A DNA stretch of 64,000 nucleotides, taken from positions 18,600,001 through 18,664,000 of the forward strand of contig NC_061482.1 in assembly GCF_022581195.2 (NCBI RefSeq), in the 5' to 3' direction. Source of the DNA: Helicoverpa zea (taxonomy: Eukaryota; Arthropoda; Insecta; Lepidoptera; Noctuidae). Shown here in pieces: positions 10,701 to 22,016 of this stretch. Below the pieces are notes generated by a model. The model worked only from the letters and a program-made list of their open reading frames with translations. It did not search any database and was not told the DNA's origin. How positions within the stretch are numbered: the stretch's first letter is position 1; each line of letters begins with the position of its first letter. The translations under genes and the position numbers were made by a program.

Positions 10701-13700
10701 AATGAGTATCAAATATTACGATGTAATCATGACATTAAATTGTATTAGAAGATACAAGTCATCTCAGTAGTGGCTCTACTGTCGGACCTTTCACTAGTAG
10801 AAGGAGATCTATACGCGGAACTTCAACATGTCCAATCAAAATTGAATTCATCGATTACTTGTGAATGTAACTACATTCAAGATTCTTAAGACTACTTATT
10901 TGCTGGATAAGTAATTACATCCTAACTAATATTATTGATAGGAGCTCCAAAATATGAACTGGGTAGGTAACAAGTTATAATACATATGTAGTGTGAAATT
11001 GGTATTAATTGTTCAGGGATAGGTACGCTGCCTCTACCGTAGAACTACAGATTTGATTGAAATATTTTTGCCAATAACATAGGAGGCTGGTTCTCCCAGG
11101 ACACGGGTGAATCCGCGTACAACTAATAGTATGTTATAATTGGTCCTCGCCGCGTGAGACAGCTGAGTGAAGCGTGCGCGGACGGTGCGCTGGACACAAA
11201 CAACTATGTGAAAGGGAGAGTAATCATGCGAAGATTTTTGTCACTCTACAGTGTGATTGTTCCTATCAATAATTGGGAAACGAAAGCCAATTACAGAAAA
11301 AATATCATTTAAAAACAAAAAAATCGTCGCATGAAAAATCTCAACTAACGAACTGAAACTATACACCTATAGAAGTACACAGATAACTCGATTAAACAGC
11401 ACAAAGGATCACATACATAATGCACTCAATATTATCGAAGTAGATTTAATACCACACTAAATTGACATGAATATAACAAGTTTACTGTAAAATATGACAC
11501 ATTAATTAAAAACTGAATTCAGTAAAACATAGAATTCAATAGAACAGATTTACCAACAGCACTTGTAATTTTAACGAATTTTCATTGATATGAGCAATGT
11601 TTTTGTGCGGAAACGGGCTCTCTTTGTTTTCCGATGGTATTCAATCAAATAGAGAATAGACGTGAGGGTCTGGTCATGCTGATAGCGGCCTCACTGCATC
11701 AATATATTCAAAAAACCCGGAACCCCATCCATCCACCGAGCCTTTTCCCAATCATGTTGGGGTCGGCTTCCAGTCTAACTGGATTCAGCTGAGTACCAGT
11801 GCTTTACAAGAAGCGACTGCCTATCTGACCTCCTCAACCCAGTTACCCGGGCAACCCGATACCCCTTGGTTAGACTGGTGTCAGACTTACTGGCTTCTGA
11901 CTACCCGTAAATACTGCCAAGGATTCCAAAAAAACCCGGAACCATGTATTTTAAAAATAAGTATAGAACTGCTAGATGACGTAGTTACGGATTATTTCTG
12001 GACAGGTCAAATGACATTTTACAACTTATTTTTGCAGTAATTGTTATCGAATGAAAATATTGAGAAGGCGAGCTACTAAGCAGGTACCTACGTTATCTTA
12101 GATAGTATAAAGGCTAGACGATTTACTAATTACGCAATGACAAGCACCCTCCTTGCAGAGTAGCCATGTTGGTTTCTTTATTCCCGCGCTTTTTGTCTTC
12201 CACCTAAGATGCAGTCAGTCACCTCAGGCTACTCTACATAAAACATTTTAATAATTTCCTTAATGCTCTGTGACTAAGTAGGAAGGTTATTTATAGCCCA
12301 GACCGACTTGTTCATATTCTACAAGATGGATAATAGTACTACAGAAACTTGCATTTTTTATAAGTCTAGGGATTACGCGGTCAAATGCATTGGTGCCTAA
12401 GTACTTAATTTTTTATAAGCGCAGAAAATTGTGCTATTATTTTCAGAAAGGTAGTTTTGTTTTGAGTAGCTAGTATATCTACGTAGTACCCAAAGACAGT
12501 ACATATATATATAAATATATGCGTCGGATATATTGGACCACTATTTTGGCAACAGGTGAAGTACAAATAACGAAATGTAGGCTTACCATGAATAGATTTG
12601 TGTACACTTCAGACATGTTAGTACTGAATCATTGATTGATGTAGTTTAACTAACATCCGTTGTTTAGAACCATTCCCAGTTTTGTGTTTGTCTATTGCTT
12701 TACCCAAATTGGGTGATTGTTTTCCAGAGAATCGTTAACGAATTTTATCGATCGATTTTTACTTATATCTGCGATAGTTTCCAATTATCTTTTTAAAGTA
12801 TCTTTAGATCTTAAGTTTTCTTTTTTTTCTTGCTAAACGCTTACGATATAGCCCTCTAGTATAGCCCAGTATAATCACTTTATGTGTGTATTTGTTTACA
12901 GAGGAAAGTTCTACTGCCTTCTATGAGCACTGAGAACAATTGAGCTTGACTATCTGAAGTTTCAGATTCTGCAAGTGCAGTTGAGATTTAGGAATTAGGC
13001 CTCAGTAGCAATTATTAAATTCATCTGTTTCTACTATTATCCCTGTACGATGAATTTTAAACTTAGTACAAAAAAATATTGTTATCGGAGCTTTGTTCTG
13101 GAATATTCTACCTGCAGTTAAAATGAGGCTTGCAATTCCGATTCCCTGGGCATGAAACACGTGATGTAAGCGCAATGTTTGAGCAATACTACGAATAAGC
13201 AGACACCGTAAATTAACACTGGTTTTAATTCAAATAACTGATGGAGTTTTCGATAATTTCATCTTCATTTCGAGTCGGCTTTGCTTCCGGACATCCGGGA
13301 TGACCGGCGGCTTATCCGGATTTACCCGAGTGTACTTACTATTGCGTAAATCCGGCACTGCGTCAATGAGGACAATGAACTTACACTCCAATATATGTAG
13401 ATACTACAATATATCGATGCTCGGAAATGACTGCGCTCGTAATTACAGATGTTTTACACGACTCATTTGAGTTCAAAGGAAAGTTTTTCATGTGTTACGG
13501 ATAATGTTCATACCTGGGGTGTGATTCCTGTGCGAAATGAACAAAATCAGTTCAGGCTTAAACTGTGAAAATATCATCAGGTAAACAATCCCCTTTGTTT
13601 GGATCAAAAGCTATCGAATAACACTGCAATCATTAAACTTATCACAAATAAAGTTATTGCACCGTACTACCTACTAGGTGCGTAGGTAAAAAATCAGTCT

Positions 13701-16700
13701 GTAAACTTATGTGATGTATGTATTTACAAACAACAATTTTTAACAGGATTCTACTCGGCTATGATTCGCTCCGATTTTCTTTATTATTACAGACTATACA
13801 AATCGGATCGCGAAACTTCCAGAAAGCGTCGGATACTAAGTCCAGTTTGGTTACGCAACGCCACTCGGCCAGCCGCTGCACTTAGTAATACATTATAGTG
13901 ATACTAACTTAGGTACTAATACTAACATTGTGTACTGGTTTAGGCCCAGCGCACACTAAGACTTTTTAACCGTAGCCTGCCGGTCACGCAGCAAATTAAT
14001 AGTTATTTCTCTCTCTTAAAATTTAATTATAATTGTCTATTTCGCAAATGTGTATAATATTAGCAAGTATCATTAACAAGGTAGCATAGTATGATGTTGA
14101 ACTAATACCTCGTTGCTTATTCCGCATCCACGTGAGCCTCATAATAAAATCACGATACTGGCCGAAGTAGTGACCAATCGCTAATGCTAGATAAATCTGG
14201 GACATTCGCCCAGAGCCTGAATTATTGAGCACTCGAACACCGCAGCTTGTCCATGCCTATCTGTGCAGATGCGGCGACGCAATACATCAACACCTTTATT
14301 ATAATCTTACAAGTACTACTTATAAATACCACTTGTGTATTAAAATCAGACGTTTTCATGAGCCTTACGTAATTGATCGAATCAAAATATTATGTATGCT
14401 TTACGTAATTTGCAAAATAAGTAGTTCCGTTCACGAAATCAGTGGAAGGTATGTTAACCTTTCTTTATTTTAACCGCGTTTCTACCACATTCATGTAGTT
14501 TCCGATTTAAGCCTGAAAGTATAATTGACATCTTTAGCTAATGAGTAGTTACATATCACTCGTTTTCTGTTTATCTTTAAAGGCCGATAATTGGTGCTGT
14601 ATCTTTCGTGTACTTTACACGATTATTTTATTAGTAAGTTTTTGAGGCGCTTTATTGTCTTAGCAAAACATGGGACAGTCGCTCGTGACAATATTTTGAG
14701 GACTTCAGAGATTGACGTCTATTGCATTCCCCAATAACATCCTATCTAAACAGCACTTGCACAGACTTTGTACTTGAAACTACTTTGATTGGAAACAAAT
14801 TGAAAGCTTAGCCATTGTAGCGACAATAACAGCAAAAGCAATCAACCAGTCAAACACTAGCAAAGTGCGTTTAATTAAAGGAGCTCAGTTGTATAATTAT
14901 TGCAATTTGCAATGAAATGCGGAGGCAACACTTCGAAGCATCGCACTAGACTTGTTAGCATGAGACATTATCACTTGGAGAGACTATCAGCCAGCTGGTA
15001 GATATTTACAAAGGGTGTCGCCAGAAGTTGGACAATCTTGAGCATGAATGTGGATGGACAAAGAGGAAGGGAATGACTAATGAAACGATGGATGGATTGT
15101 ATGTAAGACGACCTGGTTGTTAAGTTACTCCAAACAGTGAAGTATGGAAGAAGAAGACATGCATTAAATGTCGGCAGAAATCGGATGCGGCAAGCTGAGC
15201 AGCAAAAGTAAGTACGTGCTTACTTTGATTGTTGTATTAAGATGTACAACAATAGAACATGATTGAAACGGGATATTCGTTTAGACTGAATTGAAAGCAG
15301 ATTGTTTTGCTTTGAAATATTTTAAAGAAGAGATCCGGGTGGCCCTCTCCAATGCATTTTCTCATTATTTATTTTTTGCAGTTTCAAGTAGATGCAAATA
15401 TAAAACCAGTTTAGTACACCGATAGGTTTTCGCATTGTCTCGTCAGTAAGGGTTTACTACAATAGTCTGAGCACACTGTCGGAAGAAGTGACTTTTAAGT
15501 TAATAGCCCTCTCTTAATTGGGTAGTAGTGACGCAACTGCGGACATGATGAGAATATTTATCGATTGATCTAGAGATGAATCGATTCCTAGATGACGTCA
15601 TAAACAGCTGGATACTTGATGTAATGACGTTATAACAACAGATTCGTAAATGATTGAAATCTGCGTTTTTTTTTTCAATTTTTGTTGGGCAAAATATAAC
15701 TTGTTAAAGTTTTTACATTTCGATAATTACGATGTTCATTAATCATTTCATGGGTGATTATGATTAATGAAGAAAGAATGACGTATTTTCAAATAAACAA
15801 TAATTTAGACAAAAAATCCAAGGATATAAGTATAAATCTTTTCTATTTTTATACATGGTTTTCCTGCAATATGTGTAAAAACTCCGCTCGTCTGTTTTAC
15901 GTGTTTTTAGATCGATTTTTTAATTAAAACTGTTATTATACCTACCCCATCGTTTGGTACAGGCAATAGAATAGGTTGTTTATTTATCCTTATTTCTTTT
16001 TGTCTAATTAATGCTGTAAGTAGGTATAGAATGTAGACTTGATCTAACACTTACATGTCTCACGACTATGACTATTTTAAAACGTTTCATAAAAATATAT
16101 AACATTACGTGACGACCTTGCATATGACACAACGAAATGACCACGTGAACCAATTCTAATTGCACTCTAACTATGAATGAACGGTTATTTCAAAAAACAA
16201 CGTCGAATAGCGCTCTTTTTTCATTTTATTGCTTTGTCGTTGAACTTGAGTTTTTACGTTGCGTCATGTTATGCATTGCGAATTTGCGTTTTGTTTTCTT
16301 TTTTACGCTGTTAGATTGGAATGTGACTTTGTTCTTATTTTATGTACTCCCTAAATACTCATTCGTAATGCGTGTTTGTTTTTTATTGTAATAAATGTTA
16401 GGAGAGTAAATAAACAATGAGTGTTGTCAATAATATGTGTAAGTACTTACTGTCCGCCACCGCCGGGAGTCGGGGAGGCGACGACGACAGCGACCACGAG
16501 GGAGATGAGCTGCCAAATAAAACAGTTTCTAGTTAAGAATTACTGACGGAAAACTTCCTCTGCTGATCAAATCTTCTTTTCAAGAAATGGCACTTTGTCT
16601 CTTAGTTGCACTCATCTTTAATCTATGGTGCTGAGAGAGCAATATTTTCAAAATGGGTTTAACATAATTTTATATTGTTGAAAAATACTGTATCCAAATA

Positions 16701-16863
16701 TTTGGACAATAAACACACGGCAATTAAATATCGAACACGAGCACACTTTTCACAGGACGCGTCAACAAAAAACTTTAATAGTTAATTAGGCGGGAAAACT
16801 TTTTTGATAGATGCATTAAAAATATATTGTTTTGTATAAACTCACAGCGAGTTTCGCGTACAT
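7775..16863 (-). CDS. Small secreted His/Val-rich protein, three exons
   Basis: Exons in transcript order are 16863-16846 (18 nt), 16509-16451 (59 nt) and 8054-7775 (280 nt). Donors GTGAGT and GTAAGT and acceptors GGCAG and CTGCAG fit, and the phases join into a 118-residue protein. Residues 1-18 or so (MYAKLALISLVVAVVVAS) form a clear signal peptide, followed by a Pro/Gly spacer (PTPGGGG). The mature part has about 20 His and even more Val, in runs such as HVPVHVPVVKE and HVPVPVYKHVPVPV, ending GEALSHGWH. This composition is seen in uncharacterised lepidopteran secreted and cuticle-associated proteins; an extracellular matrix, cuticle or metal-binding role is inference only. There is no chitin-binding RR motif. 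Exon 3 is GC-rich (third-position C/G) against a very AT-rich background, which supports coding. A TATA box lies upstream. Confidence 0.82.
10335..10355. repeat. (TA)n microsatellite
   Basis: About ten uninterrupted TA dinucleotides within the long intron. Confidence 0.9.
11731..11926 (-). repeat. SINE family A, 5'-truncated reverse copy
   Basis: Reverse complement of the 3' two thirds of the family-A SINE: GAGCCTTTTCCCAATCATG, then the GGCAACCCGATACCCCTTGG block and CTTCTGACTACCCGTAA. The tRNA-like head is absent, as expected of a truncated retroposed copy. Confidence 0.8.
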
Positions 16864-17970
16864 GTTGCTTGGGTTGCTGGACTGATTCCGTGTTACACTT
16901 TGCCTGTCAAGACTGGCTTACTTTCTACTCCTCGGAACGTATCACAAGCTTATATACTCGCTGGTCTGCGACTCCAATTATTGCATAATCTAGCCCCTTA
17001 GTCCATCCCTACTAGCCCGTTTTACCCGACGCATTTAGAAAGGTAGCTCACACAGTAACATTGGGCGTAGAAAGGAGACTTTTTATGCGGGTGGGGTTAC
17101 CTCAGGTGGGGTGAAACATCGAGAGCGGAGCGGTTACTTTTCTTTAGTTCTATGTATTTTGAGGTGACAAAGTGAAGTTATCTGTGTCGATAAGTGTCGC
17201 TACAACTTTACCGTTGTACTCGATCGTAGAAAAAAATAACACATTCTGTTTTAGATGTAAGCATGTATTAAATGACAAATATTCTCAATAATTTGATAAA
17301 TTACGTTATTTACCCGGTAAGCATTACTGTATATAAATTTATTATGTGATATCAATGCTTCCCTGTAATAGCACTGTAATATAATTGTTTTGTAGCATTA
17401 AATTCAATTTATTAGTTAGAATTTACGTATAGGTGCTAGGAGATTATTCAGAATATTGTTTTAGTAATTGTTTAGTACTTATGCAAAATTGCTATTGTTT
17501 GATGAAACATTTGTGAGTGAATAATATTTCACAAGTGGAACATGATTATATTGATGTTGGTATTATTTATAGTTATTTGTATGATGATGAGATGATGATC
17601 ATATTTTTGTTTATGTAAGTTTAAGGATCTGTTTTCAGACATATCGTTTCAGGAAGTTTATTGTTTTCTGTATTATTTATGTTTTGCCTGTAAACATGTA
17701 CTCACGTCGTGTTCGTCCTCTAAATAAATTACAGAATGAATGCACTGCGAAGATATCAAATCTAAGCTATAAGCGAATGTTATTTGTTTTCATTATAATC
17801 GTTTTCTTATTGTACCATTGTTTTTTTTTTCATCTCTTCGATTGCACACATCTTTGGCGTTTGTTTTGTTTCACGTAGACTATTCTAGGATGCACAAAGA
17901 GGTAAGTATAACCAGATTTCCACAGAACTGTCTCTAAACATTAGACATCTTCATGAACCCTGAGTACATA
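16864..17970 (-). promoter_or_regulatory. Promoter and upstream region of the His/Val-rich gene
   Basis: On the minus strand TATATAA occupies 16956-16950, 87 bp upstream of the ATG at 16863. About 30 bp below the TATA box lies AGTAG (16928 region); a better initiator match, TCAGT, lies at 16885-16881, about 73 bp from the TATA box, so the start site is uncertain. Beyond about 17000 I see only AT-rich DNA with no gene. Confidence 0.55.
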
Positions 17971-17971
17971 G

Positions 17972-18040
17972 ACAAAGTCAAAGTCAAAACATTTTATTTG
18001 CAAATAAAGAGTTTCAGGCTTGTATGAAAAGTTACCCCAG
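17972..18040 (-). repeat. Non-LTR retroelement tail
   Basis: CAAAGTCAAAGTCAAAACA followed by TTTTATTTGCAAATAAA, the reverse complement of a LINE 3' tail of the type at 4042 and 40752. Confidence 0.5.
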
Positions 18041-18191
18041 TTGCATAATTCATGCGTATCATACGTAAATGGCAGGCACAGCCACGTGCACAAACCAGTT
18101 ATCCTGACAAAACCAGTCGTTGTGAACTGCAGTTAATAGCCTAGTGGTTACTGACCATATAATGTCACCGTCATCAGTCAATTTAAACCAA

Positions 18192-18277
18192 AAAGTATTT
18201 GGTTAACGATTGCGGAAATACTACAAACCTATACATTAAGGTTTGTAGTATTTCCGCAATCGTTAACCAAATACTTT
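18192..18277. repeat. Perfect 39-bp-arm hairpin with 8-nt loop
   Basis: Positions 18192-18230 and 18239-18277 are exact reverse complements (starting AAAGTATTTGGTTAACGATT) around the loop ATACATTA. A weaker outer symmetry (TTTAAAC and CAATTT blocks) continues on both sides, suggesting the core of a small foldback element. No ORF. Confidence 0.9.
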
Positions 18278-19423
18278 CTTTAAACTGAATAAATTGATGG
18301 TCAAGCCCCGAGCTATGCCAATCACCATGACTTGAATTACGATTCTAATGATAGCTGTAACTGTGTAAAGTGATGATGATGATGCCCTAGCCGACTATAG
18401 ACCACGGCAGCTGTTCTCTTGAGCGGATCAGACAGCTACGAAGGATACATTATAGGTAATATTCAGCTAGGATTGCAGTAGTTAGTTAAGAGGCTGAATG
18501 CACCCAAAACACTGTCTTTCTCTGGATTGTCGTACGAGAGAGAAAGAGAGCGAACCCGATTGACACGACGTTCGTAACATATATATAAATTAATAGCTTT
18601 AAAATGAGTAATCACAAATAAAAATTTACCAAGTTCTGTATTTACATTACGGACTCGTTAATGTTACAAATTTTATCAATGTACGTCGATAAGTAATACA
18701 GATATTTTTGTTTGACGATCATTTTAGCTAAGGTAAGTTTAAAAAAAAATTGTATCGAGATAAACTTTTCGAAAACGTATTTTGAAATTAATAGGGTTCT
18801 CAGAAATATGTTCAAGTTTAATATATTTTTTTTCGCCGTCAAAAACTGTATAGATTTGGGCAAAAAATTGTTTGAGACAAGCCAATTTCGGCATTCAGTC
18901 CCTTAATATGCCAAAAACATACCAACATTACTTATGGGGAGATCGTTTGAAAGGTAATTTAATTATATAATCAGCGTATGTTGCGAACAACACAAAATGC
19001 CTATTGGCTTGACCATCATTAAATAGGTATTAAGATCAATCCCGTACAAGTTATACAATATTTTCACCGCAATAAAAACAACATTACATAATTCTTTGAA
19101 GCATTATTAAAAGCTTTTTATCCGATTATCAGTGTAAGTTGTAGGCGGATTCCACACTATGTAGTTTAGGTCCGGAGCGAGCGATGCATCTGAGCACCTG
19201 GCCCTAGCTACTGGCTAGAGAGTAGACGTAGGCATTGCATGTGCAGCTAGCTTGTTCTGTTTTCAAGCCGATTTAGCTAGATACAATTCGCGCCTCTGCA
19301 CTTTTCTACTCTGAAGTTAGCCATTTGACGCGTCACGCATCCACAGAAGTTTTATCGTCATGTTTTTTTTTCTACTGTGCAGTTAATAGTAGCCAACCTT
19401 ATAAAAGTAAAGCTTCCTACACA
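18278..19423. other. Repeat-rich intergenic DNA, no gene seen
   Basis: A GATGATGATGATG run at about 18372 resembles a SINE tail. A block near 18490-18560 (AAGAGGCTGAATGCACCC, then CGTACGAGAGAGAAAGAGAG) recurs in altered form near 2165-2205. No coding signal. Confidence 0.4.
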
Positions 19424-19599
19424 TCTATACATATAAAAATGAAACCCGCTTTCCGTTGTCACGACATAACATGAAAACGGCTTGACCGATTTGGCTGAAA
19501 ATTAGAGGGGAGGTAACTTAGACCCGAGAGAAGGTTTCAGGATAGTTTTTGTCACCATCCAGCTACGGGACGCGGGTGAAACCGCGGGCGACAGCTAGT
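19424..19599 (+). mobile_element. Short non-autonomous Helitron-like element
   Basis: Starts TCTATACATATAAAAATGAA and ends GCGGGCGACAGCTAGT, the 5'-TC and 3'-CTAG(T) ends seen on moth Helitron-like elements. The interior holds the GACCGATTTGGCTGAAAATT block common to these repeats. About 176 bp and no coding capacity. Confidence 0.7.
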
Positions 19600-19886
19600 T
19601 TGTAATAAATACGTAAGGTGTCAAATGGAACGTCAGAATTGTGAAGTTACGTGGCGCGAACTACATAAATACAACATATAACGAATTCCGCGACTCGTTA
19701 TGTTTGTAGCTGGTGGGAGTGTGTGATACTCCTATTTGCATTTTAATATGTGTAATGTATTGATAATGCTATTACTATCGGATTAGCGCTGAAGTACTAG
19801 GAACCGTACTAGATTTTTTAACAAATCGAAAGCTTTCTAATCTGATTTAAAATATTTACTATTAACGTCCCATTGATATTCTAAGC

Positions 19887-21068
19887 CAGCGGTTCCCGAA
19901 TTCTTTTGGCTTCGGAACCCTTTTCGTTTCACCATTTTTCGGCGGAACCTTACCTTAAGTAAGAAGTAAACTAAAAACGTAAATACACTTAGGTACGGGT
20001 CGTGGCGCGTGGTAGCGCACCAAATGGTTATATGGTTAGAGACATATTCATTATACTCAGGCGTAGCATGGCTACCTATCTGCCACAAGGGCGAGAAAAC
20101 AATTTAGCCGCCCTTGACTTTGTGTATTATGTGAATAGTTGTCAGTTTGAAGACTGACAAAGTAAACGCAAAAGAAATAGATTGGGTTTGTACAGGTGCG
20201 AGGCAAGCGAGCGCGATTTTTTTTAACTAAAAGAAGAAGTTCCAAGCACCCGCTAGCATTGAAAGACATTCAGTGGTAGCCGGTATCGCGAGCGAAGCGA
20301 GCGCGAATTTTTTTTAGTTTAAGTACCTACACAAAATAAACAAAACCACTGTAAATTAATAAGGTCTCAAAAAGTACAATCCACAAAAAAAGCAAATGCA
20401 AATGAATAAGCAGCTAGCGAAGAAAGCGCTATTGCTTTTTCTGAACCAGAGGAATAATAAATAAACATCAAAGGAAAACTCGACGCAAGAGCGCGAAATT
20501 TTTTCGGTGTTGGATACTTGAGCAATGAAACGAACCTAACAGCATCACACGTAACATGGAGTCGCGAGCGAAGCGAGCGCGAAATTTTCGGATTCGCGGA
20601 GGTGCAAAAATTGGAAATAATGTCACACATTGATTCATGGTAAAAATAGCCACTGGAAATACTCGTATGCCGTTTCATTTCACGTCCTGTCAAATGTATG
20701 AAAACGTATAATCCTGGCGATGAAATAAGCCTCGCTACCTACTTTTGCCGATTGCCGAAGACCTGGAGGTATTAAGTTAATCTACAATTTGTTAAAAAAC
20801 GGAATTTAATTATCTGCTGCCGTGGCCTTCCCCCGCCACTTGTCGCGAAAGTACGAGACTTACACTCCCGAGTGGTACCAACCTACATGGTGCCAAAATG
20901 GAATTTTGGAATGCAATATTTAAAACAATTTAATTGAAAATGAATAATAATGTAATATTGTCAAAAGTGAAACGATTTACCATATGGAAATCTTGAATTT
21001 TCCACGGAACCCCTGAGGGCCTGTCACGGAACCTCAGGGTTCCGCGGAACCCCATTTGGGAACGGCTG
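19887..21068. mobile_element. hAT-type non-autonomous element, copy 1
   Basis: 1182 bp bounded by an 8-bp target duplication TTCTAAGC (19879-19886 and 21069-21076). The ends are inverted: CAGCGGTTCCC on the left and CAGCCGTTCCC on the right, reverse-complemented. No transposase remains. The interior carries several copies of a GCGAGCGAAGCGAGCGCGAA motif, each followed by a T-run. It is nearly identical to the element at 39463-40645, differing at only about five positions, so at least one copy moved recently. Confidence 0.92.
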
Positions 21069-21154
21069 TTCTAAGCTAAGCTTCCAAGACGGATAGTCGG
21101 ACGGTATGGGACGGGACGGTAGATAGGAAACAGTCAAGAAGAGTTTAATTTTAA

Positions 21155-22016
21155 TGTTAGCTTTTTCCCGCGGTTTCACCCGCGTCCCGGGGGAACTTCC
21201 GCCTGTACCGACCCGGGTAAAATACAGCCTATGTCACTTGAAACAATGTAGCTTTCCAACAAAGACTTCATTTTTCAAATCGGTGCAGTAGTTTCTGAGC
21301 CTCGTTTGGAACTGAGAACATCGTCCGGCGACGCGTGTAGCTGTGCCTTTGCATCGTCCGGCGACGCGTGTAGCTGTGCCTTTGCATCGTCCGGCGACGC
21401 GTGTAGCTGTGCCTTTGCATTGTCCGGCGACGCGTGTAGCTGTGCCTTTGCATTGTCCGGCGACGCGTGTAGCTGTGCCTTTGCATCGTCCGGCGACGCG
21501 TGTAGCTGTGCCTTTGCATTGTCCGGCGACGCGTGTAGCTGTGCCTTTGCATTATCCGGCGACGCGTGTAGCTGTGCCTTTGCATTGTCCGGCGACGCGT
21601 GTAGCTGAGCCTTTGCATTGTCCGGCGACGCGTGTAGCTGTGCCTTTGCATTGTCCGGCGACGCGTGTAGCTGTGCCTTTGCATCGTCCGGCGTCGCGTG
21701 TAGCTGTGCCTTTGCATTGTCCGGCGACGCGTGTAGCTGTGCCTTTGCATTGTCCGGCGACGCGTGTAGCTGTGCCTTTGCATTGTCCGGCTACGCGTGT
21801 AGCTGTGCCTTTGCATTGTCCGGCGACGCGTGTAGCTGTGCCTTTGCATTGTCCGGCGACGCGTGTAGCTGTGCCTTTGCATCGTCCGGCGACGCGTGTA
21901 GCTGTGCCTTTGCATCGTCCGGCGACGCGTGTAGCTGTGCCTTTGCATTGTCCGGCGACGCGTGTAGCTGTGCCTTTGCATTGCTACTCTGTATAATTAT
22001 TAGCAGCTACTAACTT
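21155..22016 (-). mobile_element. Helitron-like element carrying a minisatellite
   Basis: Read on the minus strand, its 3' end contains the CGCGGGTGAAACCGCGGGAA block of the Helitron-like elements here, preceded by AAACTACTGCACCGATTTGA. The 33-bp tandem array at 21319-21978 lies inside it. The 5' end is not sharply defined and is placed near 22016 by comparison. Confidence 0.5.
21319..21978. repeat. 33-bp minisatellite, exactly 20 units
   Basis: Twenty head-to-tail copies of a unit with core GTCCGGCGACGCGTGTAGCT plus GTGCCTTTGCAT. Differences are few and mostly the C/T in CATCG versus CATTG, with single variants at 21553, 21607, 21674 and 21791. Because 33 is a multiple of 3, several frames on both strands stay open (an 11-residue repeat), so the long ORFs are a by-product of the period. 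Embedded in a Helitron-like element. Confidence 0.97.

Larger units (their letters stand above)
8055..16450 (-). other. 8.4-kb second intron of the His/Val-rich gene
   Basis: Mostly unique-looking AT-rich DNA with no convincing exon on either strand. It holds a (TA)n run, a reverse SINE-A fragment (11731-11926) and a decayed LINE-like stretch near 15010-15190 (ending in GAAGTATGGAAGAAGAAGA). Two short GC-richer patches (11144-11195 and 13800-13880) have no linked splice signals. Confidence 0.6.

Noticed and set aside
19837..20693. ORFs in the hAT-type element, repeated at 39443-40270
   Set aside because: Duplicated because the whole non-coding element is duplicated; they contain no transposase domain and cross the element's ends.
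21319..21978. CRISPR-like appearance of regular repeats
   Set aside because: Units are contiguous with no unique spacers, and the genome is an insect's.
21268..21996. Long repetitive ORFs on both strands (up to 237 codons)
   Set aside because: They arise because the tandem unit is 33 bp, which keeps several frames open; no start context, codon bias or known domain supports coding.
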